Of a stretch of DNA of 44,744 bases, positions 25,122-33,064 are shown piece by piece. The stretch's first letter is position 1; each line of letters begins with the position of its first letter. Source of the stretch: Gammaproteobacteria bacterium (GTDB taxonomy: Bacteria > Pseudomonadota > Gammaproteobacteria > RBG-16-57-12); contig JAFLJP010000049.1 of the NCBI GenBank assembly GCA_022712945.1, positions 1 through 44,744 on the forward strand. Direction: 5' to 3'. The notes under the pieces are model-generated. The model searched no databases, was not told the DNA's origin, and was given only the letters and a program-made list of their open reading frames with translations. Both the position numbers and the translations under genes were made by a program.

Positions 25122-26969
25122 TTAGAGCGTTTTTAAATACTCAACAAGCGCCCAGCGTTCGTGCTCTTTCAACAGCGGGCCGATGACACCTTGAGCCCCT
25201 TTGTTATCGCTGAACTCATGCCCTGAATTAAAGTTACCATGACGAGCATTTGGCCCGGATACAACCACTTTGGTTAACGCCTTGGTCTTGCTCAGGCCAT
25301 CCTTTTTGGTTGAGATAAAGCCCACTTTTACCGGGTTAAACTCCAAATACCCCAAATAGAGTGTTGAGGCTCGCTCTTCTGCCGGAATCAGTATTTCATA
25401 CAGAGAGGCAACCGACGCGTTATGTAAAAACGGTGCGGTTGCCCAGATACCATTTAACGGCCTGGCTTTGTAGGCTTTGGGTGCCTGCAAACAGTTGGGG
25501 CGCCCACCGTTCATTAATTCACGTTTTTTCGGACTGATATTGTGTTTGTCGTAGTAGAAATTGATGGCTCGCTCCACCGTTAGACCCAGCGCAAATGCGA
25601 ACGGTGTTGCCGGGCCACTGGTGACCTGTACAGGCTCTCCACCGGGCAGGTTGCAGACTGTTCCACTCATATCCATTCCGCTGATATCGACGGTACGCGT
25701 CTGTAAAATATTTGACTGCGCGGTATCGGTGCCAATCTCACTGGTAGGAATGAGGTTAAGTGCCAGGTAGTTTGCACCGTCAGGGGTGATCTTTTTCCAA
25801 TATTTATCTGTCCAGAACTTGCCACTGCTGATCACCGGGAGGTGGCACGACTCGCAGTGTTTTTCATACAGCTTTTCACCCTCTGACGCTAACACCTGAT
25901 TGATCGTGCCGAGGATGTTTTCTGGCCATTTTGGTGCTTTTAGGCCATTAAAAGCCTTGCTCTTTTGCGGATGATTGCCTGCCAATAAACGCTCCATTTC
26001 GAATAGAGCTCCCACCGCAATCGACGAATCAAACTGGTCAGGCCCCGGCTCCAGGTTTAACCAAGCGGCAACACCCATTGACTCACCCGCATTGCGAATC
26101 ATCGGCTGCATGATTGAACCATCGTATTGAACCCAATCAAACCAGCTTGTAGTCCAAATATGTGGGTAGTTCACGGGGGCATTGGTGGGAACAATATTGG
26201 CCGAATTATAAGCACCGAACACCGTGTTACCAATTCGGTTGAGGGCATCAAGTCGGGTGAAACCCTCCTCCACACTCTCATCTTTGGTTTTTAAGATACT
26301 GATAAGCTCTGCTTTAAGACCCTTAATGACCGCCTTGTAGGTTTTTTCAAATCGAGCATTCAGCTCGGAAAGCGGTATGTTGGGGGTTTCGGCCTGTAGT
26401 TTATTAATGACGGCGGTTTTAAACCTGGCACGTCGTGGCTGGTCAATATCGGTCTCCATAAGGGAGACTCCCATCGCCTTGATCATTAACGTTATATTAG
26501 AGACCGCAGGCCCGCCATCAATGCGAATGCTGGTTCCCTGGTAGGTCATGTGACCGGTATGGCAACCGGCACAAGTCAGGCCGATCGCGTTGTAGGTTCC
26601 ACCATTGACTAAGTCCGGTATTCCGGATGTTTTGGCAAAACCAACCGGCAGCTCATCGGGGTTTACCGCCGTTTGGGGGCTGGGAATATACCCAAATTTT
26701 TGTAGAAACTTTGTAGAGCTGAACTTTACTCTCCCCTCTCCCTTGTACCAGCTTTTGAGATTGATCGGTTGTTCCAGCTCAATAAACCACTCATAAGGAA
26801 TGGGCAGTGTCGCAGTGCCTTGGGTTTCGTGATGAAACCACTGTCGCTGTTCATCACTCCACCCTTGATCAAGCCATACGGCTACCTTCTCTTCGGGTTG
26901 GTCCGGGGTATTGGTACAGGCGCTCAGAAAAAGCAGGGAGGCACACAAGCCAAATAGTTTTCTATTCAT
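25122..26969 (-). CDS. Diheme c-type cytochrome lipoprotein (RoxA/MauG-like)
   Basis: 615 residues, lipoprotein (LSAC, Cys18). Two heme-binding motifs: CAGCH at 133-137 in GLTCAGCHTGH and CESCH at 372-376. The C-terminal PLNGIWATAPFLHNASVASLYE and LGYLEFNPVKVGF resemble the rubber-oxygenase RoxA and related diheme peroxidase-like cytochromes. RoxA itself is secreted and cleaves polyisoprene; a lipid-anchored relative in this organism may oxidise another hydrophobic substrate or reduce peroxide. No recognisable partner gene is adjacent. Confidence 0.8.
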   Translation of the reverse strand: MNRKLFGLCASLLFLSACTNTPDQPEEKVAVWLDQGWSDEQRQWFHHETQGTATLPIPYEWFIELEQPINLKSWYKGEGRVKFSSTKFLQKFGYIPSPQTAVNPDELPVGFAKTSGIPDLVNGGTYNAIGLTCAGCHTGHMTYQGTSIRIDGGPAVSNITLMIKAMGVSLMETDIDQPRRARFKTAVINKLQAETPNIPLSELNARFEKTYKAVIKGLKAELISILKTKDESVEEGFTRLDALNRIGNTVFGAYNSANIVPTNAPVNYPHIWTTSWFDWVQYDGSIMQPMIRNAGESMGVAAWLNLEPGPDQFDSSIAVGALFEMERLLAGNHPQKSKAFNGLKAPKWPENILGTINQVLASEGEKLYEKHCESCHLPVISSGKFWTDKYWKKITPDGANYLALNLIPTSEIGTDTAQSNILQTRTVDISGMDMSGTVCNLPGGEPVQVTSGPATPFAFALGLTVERAINFYYDKHNISPKKRELMNGGRPNCLQAPKAYKARPLNGIWATAPFLHNASVASLYEILIPAEERASTLYLGYLEFNPVKVGFISTKKDGLSKTKALTKVVVSGPNARHGNFNSGHEFSDNKGAQGVIGPLLKEHERWALVEYLKTL

Positions 26970-27335
26970 AGTTCACTATCCTTGTTGAGATGTTGTTGTG
27001 GTAATAAGAGGCTACGATTTACCGTAACCTGATCAAAGGGCGGGCCCTTTATCTGATGGGGAGATGAAAGCTCATTAAACAGCAGATTAACCTTAAAAAG
27101 TTGCTATTCATGCGGTTAAATATAAGAGGTTGACAGCTTAAGTCAAGATTTGAGTTTTTTGGGCCACTCAGTGTTGCGGTGCATGGAATGCACCCTACCA
27201 CCTTTCGTTATCCCAATGCCTCTTACAAAAATTTTATCTAGTTAGGTTGTATCAGCATTAAAAATAATACATCATTCACGCTCCGCATAAAGTGCTAAAA
27301 ATTAAAGCCGTATGTATTCAATTTAGGGAAATATA
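26970..27335. other. 366-bp divergent intergenic region
   Basis: Separates the minus-strand diheme gene from the plus-strand DUF3015 copy 2 and must hold both promoters. It contains TTGACAGCTTAAGTCAA (27131-27147, arms TTGAC/GTCAA) and a small hairpin GGTGCATGGAATGCACC (27178-27194) related to the repeats at 29863 and 34332. AT content rises sharply from about 27.1 kb. AGGGA precedes the DUF3015 ATG. Confidence 0.5.
27178..27198 (-). repeat. GGTAGGGTGC-type hairpin, copy a
   Basis: Reverse complement reads GGTAGGGTGCATTCCATGCA(CC): a palindromic core preceded by GGTAGG. Related copies are at 29863-29884 and 34332-34353. Short palindromes of this type are scattered between genes in many bacteria. 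Confidence 0.6.
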
Positions 27336-27839
27336 ATGAAAATGAAGTTATTAAAAGTGAGTATATTAGCAACAATGGTTGCTATCTCTTCCAATGTATT
27401 AGCAGAAGAGAGTACCTCTAAAGCCCCTGGCTCAGGCCCCAACCCATTTTCTGACTGTGGTATCGGTGCGGCCTTATTTCCCACTGTTTCATGGGCCGCT
27501 GTTACCTCAAATGTCATATGGGATATTGGTACAACGGGTCTCACATCCGCAACTGCAAGCCCTGAGACTTGCTCAGGTAAAAACATAGCCGCAGCACTAT
27601 TTATCAATGATACGTACGAAAACCTTGCTGAAGAGACAGCGAAAGGTGAAGGTGAGCATTTAACTACGCTGCTAAATATATTTGAGTGTGGCAATAATAA
27701 GCAAGCCGTTATCTCAACACTGCGTTCTGATATGGGTGAAAGCCTGTCTTCATCTGCTTATGATGCAAAATCACATACAGAGAAAGCATCTTCATATTAC
27801 GATATGGCAAAATCAGCAAGCCGTGAGTGCTCTGCGTAA
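27336..27839 (+). CDS. DUF3015 family secreted protein (copy 2)
   Basis: 167 residues with a signal peptide (SSNVLA-EES) and the DUF3015 pattern DCGIGAALFP, TSATASPETC, YENLAEETAKGEGEHLTTLLNI. The last matches the MATGEGEAMETLAGL segment of copy 1. The paralogues are clearly distant. The gene is AT-rich, unlike its neighbours at 25-27 and 30-31 kb. AGGGA lies about 9 bases before the ATG. It is followed by a hairpin and then a DUF4105 gene, the same order as at 6.6-4.2 kb. Confidence 0.8.
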   Translation: MKMKLLKVSILATMVAISSNVLAEESTSKAPGSGPNPFSDCGIGAALFPTVSWAAVTSNVIWDIGTTGLTSATASPETCSGKNIAAALFINDTYENLAEETAKGEGEHLTTLLNIFECGNNKQAVISTLRSDMGESLSSSAYDAKSHTEKASSYYDMAKSASRECSA

Positions 27840-27850
27840 TAAGCTTTAAT

Positions 27851-27881
27851 AAAGGCTACAGGCATATGGCCTGTAACCTTT
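27851..27881 (+). promoter_or_regulatory. Hairpin between DUF3015 and DUF4105 genes (copy 2)
   Basis: AAAGG-TACAGGC and GCCTGTA-CCTTT arms form a bulged stem 12 bp after the DUF3015 stop. It is the positional equivalent of the hairpin at 6101-6130. Only scattered Ts follow, so partial termination or message stabilisation are both possible. Confidence 0.7.
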
Positions 27882-27929
27882 ATCTACAAATTCCCCAGTA
27901 ATAATTAATAACCTTTCAAGTTCAATCCA

Positions 27930-29825
27930 TTGATTAAATTTCTCAAGTACATTCTTTTTTTCCTTGTTTTCATCATTATATCTAACAGCTCTTATGCTGA
28001 TATGAATAATGATATTAGTTCGATAGAAAAAATGAAGCTAAGTGAGCACCCTACTTGGCACAAACTTCTCTTCTATGAATCAAGTGGTACTCTCAGTCAG
28101 CAAACAAAAAGTGCCGTACTCACGGATGGTTTCTTTTTATCAAAAAATGGGCGCTTTGATCCTAAGTCTGAATTGCTCGCGACATTACATGCATTTATAC
28201 AGCCTGAGAGTGAGGTAGCTGATACACATGCTCAATGTGTTTTTAGAGGTCGATTTCTCTGGTTAAAACAAAAATTAGCGTGGACAGAAAAGGATTTAAC
28301 TTTTCAAAAGTGTACTGAATATGAGGCGTGGTCATCTAACGGATCTATTACATCCATTAGCGTTGTTTTAGCATCTGGCTATCTTGGAAACCCGGCATCA
28401 TATTATGGGCATCTATTAATTAAAATGAATTTGCAGGGCACAGAACTAAAAACAAAATTAGAAGATGTCAGCATAAATTATGGTGCAATTGTTCCTGAGA
28501 ATGAAAACCCTATTACTTATATAGCTAAAGGGCTATTTGGTGGATATGATGCGGGATTCAGCAATATTCAGTTCTATTTCCATAATCATAACTATGGTGA
28601 AAATGAAAATAGGGATCTATGGGAGTACGAACTAGATCTTTCGTATGATGAGACACAGCTGATTGTTGCTCACACGTGGGAGGTTATGAAGCATACTTAC
28701 ACCTATTATTTCCTGGATAAAAACTGCGCATATAGACTTGCAGATTTACTGGAGATCATAGAGGGCATTAATCTCCTTCCTGATAACCCGTTATGGGTTA
28801 TGCCACAAAGCTTGATACAGAAACTGAATGCATTTAGCCGAAAGGGTAAACCTTTAGTGAAGTCTACGGTATACCGGCCCTCTCGACAAAGTCGCTTATA
28901 TCATGGCTATTCTAATCTCGATGAGCAGGGAAGAGATTCAGTTAAAAAGATTGCTTATGACATAAGCATGCTAGAAGAGAGTGACTTTTTAGATACGGGT
29001 GTTACATCAAAACAAGAGATTGTGGATGTATTGCTGGACTATTATCAATATGCTCGTAACCCTGACCTATTAGAAAAAGACATAAACAATAGTCATTACC
29101 GAAAGGTTCTAGCTACAAGATATCAATTACCTCCAGGAAAACCTACCGCTATATTTTCACCGGAAAATATGCCCCACATGGGAAGAAACCCAAGTATGTT
29201 TAATATAGGTGTACTCCATAATGATGCATTGGGCTATGGCTATAGCCTTCGGATAAGGCCTACTTATTACGATACATTGGATTATGATTATGGGCATGTG
29301 AAAAATGCGCAGCTCTCTATGGCTGACCTGAAATTAACCTTGTTTGACAATCGGGTTTACTTGCGCAGTTTTGATATTGTTAATATCGATAGTGTAAATA
29401 ATTATGCGACAGGATTACCCGGTGATACAGGTAATAGCTGGAAGCTTAAGTTTGGACTGGTAAGACAAAATTTATTATGTGAAAAATGTATCATTTTTCG
29501 TGCTCAGGGAGATATGGGGAAAACAGTATCATTCAGTAATAGCATGGTTGCTGGTGCCTATGTTGGCGGAGCTATTCATAACAATAAAAACAGTGAAGGG
29601 AATGTATTTTTAAGGGCATCAGCATTCTTAAATATTGCCTATGGTGATAAAAATCGATTAAGAGTCGAAATGGAGCAGAGAACTTATTTAGAAAGCCCAG
29701 TGGATAACCAATTTAAAGGTAGTGCTTGGTGGCGTTATAAACTATCGAGAAATTCAGATGTTCGACTGGGATATGAACGAAATAGGGTAAATGAACTTTC
29801 AACATCAATGAGTTTCTACTGGTAA
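27930..29825 (+). CDS. DUF4105 envelope protein (copy 2)
   Basis: 631 residues from a TTG start (no ATG fits the signal peptide; the ribosome site is weak). The signal peptide is very hydrophobic and ends SSYA. The DUF4105 domain has ASYYGHLLIKM (His161) and FLDKNCAYRL (Cys266), 105 residues apart exactly as in copy 1. The two earlier cysteines (103 and 128) are also 25 apart as in copy 1. The C-terminus is beta-rich and ends SMSFYW, suggesting a barrel. It is AT-rich with frequent TTA and AAA codons, pointing to transfer from another genome. Confidence 0.82.
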   Translation: MIKFLKYILFFLVFIIISNSSYADMNNDISSIEKMKLSEHPTWHKLLFYESSGTLSQQTKSAVLTDGFFLSKNGRFDPKSELLATLHAFIQPESEVADTHAQCVFRGRFLWLKQKLAWTEKDLTFQKCTEYEAWSSNGSITSISVVLASGYLGNPASYYGHLLIKMNLQGTELKTKLEDVSINYGAIVPENENPITYIAKGLFGGYDAGFSNIQFYFHNHNYGENENRDLWEYELDLSYDETQLIVAHTWEVMKHTYTYYFLDKNCAYRLADLLEIIEGINLLPDNPLWVMPQSLIQKLNAFSRKGKPLVKSTVYRPSRQSRLYHGYSNLDEQGRDSVKKIAYDISMLEESDFLDTGVTSKQEIVDVLLDYYQYARNPDLLEKDINNSHYRKVLATRYQLPPGKPTAIFSPENMPHMGRNPSMFNIGVLHNDALGYGYSLRIRPTYYDTLDYDYGHVKNAQLSMADLKLTLFDNRVYLRSFDIVNIDSVNNYATGLPGDTGNSWKLKFGLVRQNLLCEKCIIFRAQGDMGKTVSFSNSMVAGAYVGGAIHNNKNSEGNVFLRASAFLNIAYGDKNRLRVEMEQRTYLESPVDNQFKGSAWWRYKLSRNSDVRLGYERNRVNELSTSMSFYW

Positions 29826-29857
29826 GCCCCTGTGTCAGGATGGTTATCACTCCTCTC

Positions 29858-30303
29858 AGCCAGGTAGGGTGCGTTTTACGCACCGGCAACCTACTTCAAT
29901 GCAGGCAGCATTTTTTGAATTTTTTACCGCTACCGCTACCGCAGGGGCAGGGGCAGGGGCAGGGGTCGTTGCGACCGGCATTGGGTGTTTCGTTAACGAT
30001 AATTTCGTTGGGGCGGCGCTGGGTGACAAAGTAGTCGAATAGTTGTCGGGTGTTCTCTTCGATGGCGGCTTGCTGGGTTTCGACCTCACTTTGTGACATC
30101 TCTCTGAGTTCATCAATATGGTGGGCGGTGCCAAATAGCGCAATGGGTTTCAGCAGCTGTTTTAACCGCTCTAAATCATCACCGGCAACGGGCTGCCAGA
30201 GCACTAGACTCTGCACAAAGTCGATGCACCACTCATCGACGATTAATATGGCTTTTTCTGAATATTCCTGTTGTAGAAAGAGGGCGCTGTAGTTTCGCCC
30301 CCA
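29858..30303 (-). pseudogene. Truncated copy of the SEC-C/UPF0149 gene
   Basis: About 136 codons (open to 30306) match the C-terminal third of the gene at 34365-35738, stop near 29896, with no start or N-terminal domain. Homology extends past the stop to 29858. The C-terminal metal motif is expanded to CPCPCPCGSGSG: one extra CGCTAC unit and two extra AGGGGC units (29930-29968). The 5' edge ends within codons for YSALFLQQEY. A remnant of a segmental duplication. Confidence 0.85.
29863..29884 (+). repeat. GGTAGGGTGC-type hairpin, copy b
   Basis: GGTAGGGTGCGTTTTACGCA(CC), a palindrome GTGCG/CGCAC with a 4-base loop just past the truncated SEC-C copy. The same element follows the full-length gene at 34332-34353, so it was copied with the duplication. 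Confidence 0.7.
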
Positions 30304-30381
30304 CACGGCATGTTCATTTCTTTAAGCGGCCAAAGAAATGAATTCAGGATATTATTTTCAGGGGTTAGATCATCTTCTGTT

Positions 30382-31872
30382 CTACTTGTTCATGTGTCTG
30401 GCCATTTCATCAAATTGCTCGATGACGATACCTTTGGGCTCTGCTGTAAAACGACTGACTAGCAGAATGGTACATGTGCAGAGAATAAAGCCAGGAACGA
30501 TCTCATACATTAGTGAACTGAGGCTTTCACCATTGATGGTGATAGGAGCATAGATCCAAATCAGTACGCTGGCCGCACCCACCAGCATGCCTGAGATGGC
30601 TCCCGCAAGGGTCATGCGTTTCCAGTAGAGGCTGAGGATGATTACCGGGCCAAAGGCCGCGCCAAAGCCTGCCCAGGCATTACCTACCAGGGAGAGGATG
30701 GTGCTTTCACGGTCATAGGCTAATACAATGGCCACCAGTGCAACAATCACTACGGAGATGCGGCCAACCAACACCAGTTCTTTCTGGCTGGCTTGCCGAC
30801 GTACAAACATATGGTAAAAGTCACCCGTGAGTGAGCTGGAGGTGACTAATAGCTGGGATGAGATGGTGCTCATGATGGCTGCCAGTATGGCGGCGAGAAG
30901 GAAGCCTGCGATCAGTGGGTTGAAGAGGGTCTGCGAGAGCATGATAAAGATGGTCTCCGCATCGGCCAGCTCAACCCCTGATTTTTGTACATAGGCGAGT
31001 CCTACCAGGCCGGTTGCCAGCGCACCGATAATGGTTACAATCATCCAGCTCATACCGATACGGCGAGCGGTTTTCACATCTTTCAACGAGCGGATCGCCA
31101 TGAAGCGTACGATGATGTGGGGCTGGCCAAAATAGCCCAGACCCCACGCCATCGCCGAGATTACGCTAAGAAGTGTCGCACCGGTAAACAAGCTCATCAT
31201 GGTCGGGTCAACACCATTTATCAGGCTGCTCATTTCACCTACTCCACCAACCTCAGTAAAGGCGACTAGCGGTACCAGAATCAGCGCAATAAACATGATG
31301 CAGCCCTGTACAAAGTCGGTGGTGCTGACTGCCAGAAAGCCGCCAAACACGGTATAGGCGACCACGACGCCTGCGGTAACGTAGAGGCCGGTGTCATAGC
31401 TCATACTGAAGGCGCTTTCAAACAACTTACCTCCCGCCACCACGCCGGCGGAGGTGTAGAGGGTGAAGAACAGAATAATCACCACCGATGAGAGTAGGCG
31501 CAATAGCCGCGTATTATCGTTAAAGCGATTCTCCAGATAATCGGGGATGGTGACCGAGTCGTTCGCTACCTCAGTATAGACTCGCAGTCGTGGTGCGACG
31601 ATCAGGTAATTGAGAAAGGCACCAATCACCAGGCCAATGGCGATCCAGGCACTGCTCATCCCAGAGAGATACATCGCGCCTGGCAGGCCCATTAACATCC
31701 AGCCACTCATGTCTGACGCGCCGGCTGACAGCGCGGCCACGCTTGGGTGGAGATTGCGTCCACCAAGCATATAGCCCGAGACATCATTAGCGGTTACCCG
31801 ATATGAATAGACACCTATTCCGAGCATGACAATAAAGTAGATGGCGAGTGAAATTGCTGTGCCGAGTTCCAA
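30382..31872 (-). CDS. putP: Sodium/proline symporter
   Basis: 496 residues and about 13 membrane helices of the sodium:solute symporter family. SAGASDMSGWMLMGLPGAMYLSG (about 49-71) and the downstream GGFLAVSTTDFVQG segment are PutP signatures. The proposed start is TTG at 31872 with GGAGA about 8 bases upstream. Repeat R2 copy 2 lies about 40 bp upstream, between the gene and its likely promoter. No proline catabolic gene adjoins it. Confidence 0.92.
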   Translation of the reverse strand: MELGTAISLAIYFIVMLGIGVYSYRVTANDVSGYMLGGRNLHPSVAALSAGASDMSGWMLMGLPGAMYLSGMSSAWIAIGLVIGAFLNYLIVAPRLRVYTEVANDSVTIPDYLENRFNDNTRLLRLLSSVVIILFFTLYTSAGVVAGGKLFESAFSMSYDTGLYVTAGVVVAYTVFGGFLAVSTTDFVQGCIMFIALILVPLVAFTEVGGVGEMSSLINGVDPTMMSLFTGATLLSVISAMAWGLGYFGQPHIIVRFMAIRSLKDVKTARRIGMSWMIVTIIGALATGLVGLAYVQKSGVELADAETIFIMLSQTLFNPLIAGFLLAAILAAIMSTISSQLLVTSSSLTGDFYHMFVRRQASQKELVLVGRISVVIVALVAIVLAYDRESTILSLVGNAWAGFGAAFGPVIILSLYWKRMTLAGAISGMLVGAASVLIWIYAPITINGESLSSLMYEIVPGFILCTCTILLVSRFTAEPKGIVIEQFDEMARHMNK

Positions 31873-31912
31873 AATGTTTCTCCAGATATTTTTTGTGAGG
31901 GACTGCTTTTTG

Positions 31913-32080
31913 TTAGCCCGGATATTTCATGAATTTACGCAAAAATCGCGCAGGATGTTAGTTTCACAGGAAAATTTATGAAGGAGCTTCGTATCAGTGA
32001 TGACGAACGACTGAAGAAATATTTTCTGTGGAATCAATAGACAAGCGAGATTGTGCATAATTTATGAATTGTCCGGGTTA
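31913..32080 (+). repeat. R2 repeat copy 2 (168 bp)
   Basis: Inverted partner of 9604-9772. Termini TTAGCCCGGATATTTCATGA and the complement of TTAACCCGGACAATTCATAA. Only about nine substitutions separate the copies, all transitions. Carries the mini-ORF at 31978-32040. Confidence 0.9.
31978..32040 (+). CDS. Possible 20-aa mini-ORF inside R2 copy 2
   Basis: Same peptide as the mini-ORF at 9645-9707, with AGGA about 7 bases before ATG and a TAG stop. The two differences between copies are silent. Could be expressed or be the relic of a transposase N-terminus. Confidence 0.35.
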   Translation: MKELRISDDERLKKYFLWNQ

Positions 32081-32290
32081 GACATTAAATCTCCGATTTT
32101 CGGGGAAACCCACTACACTATGGTGATGGATTTATTGCGGTTCAGCTGCGTCCTTGTGTATGCAGCGTCGCCACAGCGAGCGCATCCAGAATAGCGAAGT
32201 GTGAGTGCAGTTGCCAGTGCCGATTTTGTGATTGATTAGACGCGAGCCCATCACGCGCGATCCCATCACGAAGTCAACCGTCAGCCTAGT

Positions 32291-32547
32291 GCAGCAACCA
32301 CCCTATATTGATGGGTCAGTTGTTCTGTCTGTTTTCGTGGCAAGGCGTGCTTCGCAGGGAATGGTTGTTCCCTTCACAAGAAGCACAACGCAGCCATGGA
32401 AGCAGACAGAGCAACCCTTCGGGCGACCCTGTGGCATTCCGCCTCGGCGTTACAGCTCTTACCAAGGGAACAACCATTCCCCGCGAGCTGTGCCTTGATG
32501 CGAAATGCCACAGGGTCGCTGACCCATCAATATAGGGTGGTTGCTGT
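32291..32547. repeat. R6 nested palindromic element (about 257 bp)
   Basis: Terminal inverted repeats of 28 bp, perfect (32292-32319 with 32519-32546). Inside are two more inverted pairs: GGGAATGGTTGTTCCCTT (32357-32374) with AAGGGAACAACCATTCCC (32464-32481), and GCGACCCTGTGGCATT (32423-32438) with AATGCCACAGGGTCGC (32504-32519). The second pair interleaves with the first. No transposase. The GGTTGTTCCCTT motif also occurs in R4. Confidence 0.8.
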
Positions 32548-32626
32548 ACTAGTGATGCAGGCCCCTATACCCCATCCTAAAAGGCTAAGGGGATGGGGTG
32601 TGAAAATAAATCAATAGTGGCAATGT

Positions 32627-32655
32627 TTGTGCAATATGCACATGTGGTCTATTAT
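32627..32655 (+). promoter_or_regulatory. Promoter and operator of RES/Xre pair
   Basis: TTGTGC (32627-32632), a 17-base spacer, then TATTAT (32650-32655) suits a sigma-70 promoter 32 bp before the antitoxin ATG. The perfect palindrome TGTGCA-ATA-TGCACA (32628-32642) covers the -35 box, as expected for an autorepressing antitoxin operator. Confidence 0.55.
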
Positions 32656-32686
32656 TTAACCAATAGCCATATTTAAGGTCTGCGCA

Positions 32687-33064
32687 ATGTCAGCACTTGA
32701 ACAACACGCCCCCCAGCCTGAGCCTGAGGCGGTACTCGCTAAGGCGGTTTTGAATGCCTCCCTGCAACTTGGTCTGAAACAGGCTGATCTAGCGGCGGTG
32801 TTGGGTATTCACCGTACTGCGGTGAGCCGCTTGAAGAGTCTCCCAAGTCTAGACCCCAAATCGAAGCAGGGGGAGTTGGCGTTGTTGCTGATCCGAGTAG
32901 CGCGGGCATTGTTTGCGCTCACTGGTGGTGATAATGATTGGATTCAGCATTTTATGCAGACATCTAACAAGGTTACTGGCGGTGTGCCTGCTGAGCAGAT
33001 TAAGAGTATTCAGGGGTTGATGCGGGTATTGCAGTTTGTCGATGGTGTGCGGGGCAAGGTGTAG
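32687..33064 (+). CDS. Xre/MbcA/ParS-type antitoxin
   Basis: 125 residues. A helix-turn-helix (about 34-57: LKQADLAAVLGIHRTAVSRLKS) is followed by the C-terminal toxin-binding MbcA/ParS-like segment (ALFALTGGDNDWIQHFM...). It should neutralise the RES toxin encoded next and repress their promoter. The stop TAG shares a base with the GTG start of the toxin. Confidence 0.88.
   Translation: MSALEQHAPQPEPEAVLAKAVLNASLQLGLKQADLAAVLGIHRTAVSRLKSLPSLDPKSKQGELALLLIRVARALFALTGGDNDWIQHFMQTSNKVTGGVPAEQIKSIQGLMRVLQFVDGVRGKV

Larger units (their letters stand above)
31873..32686. other. 814-bp gap with two repeat elements
   Basis: Holds R2 copy 2 (31913-32080), a stretch of no visible signal, the nested palindromic element R6 (32291-32547), and the promoter/operator of the RES/Xre pair (32627-32655). 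Open frames drawn through R6 are by-products of its palindromes. Confidence 0.6.

Noticed and set aside
32232..32617. Three overlapping plus-strand frames of 73-88 codons
   Set aside because: They lie in the R6 palindromes, have no ribosome site and translate to unconvincing sequence.
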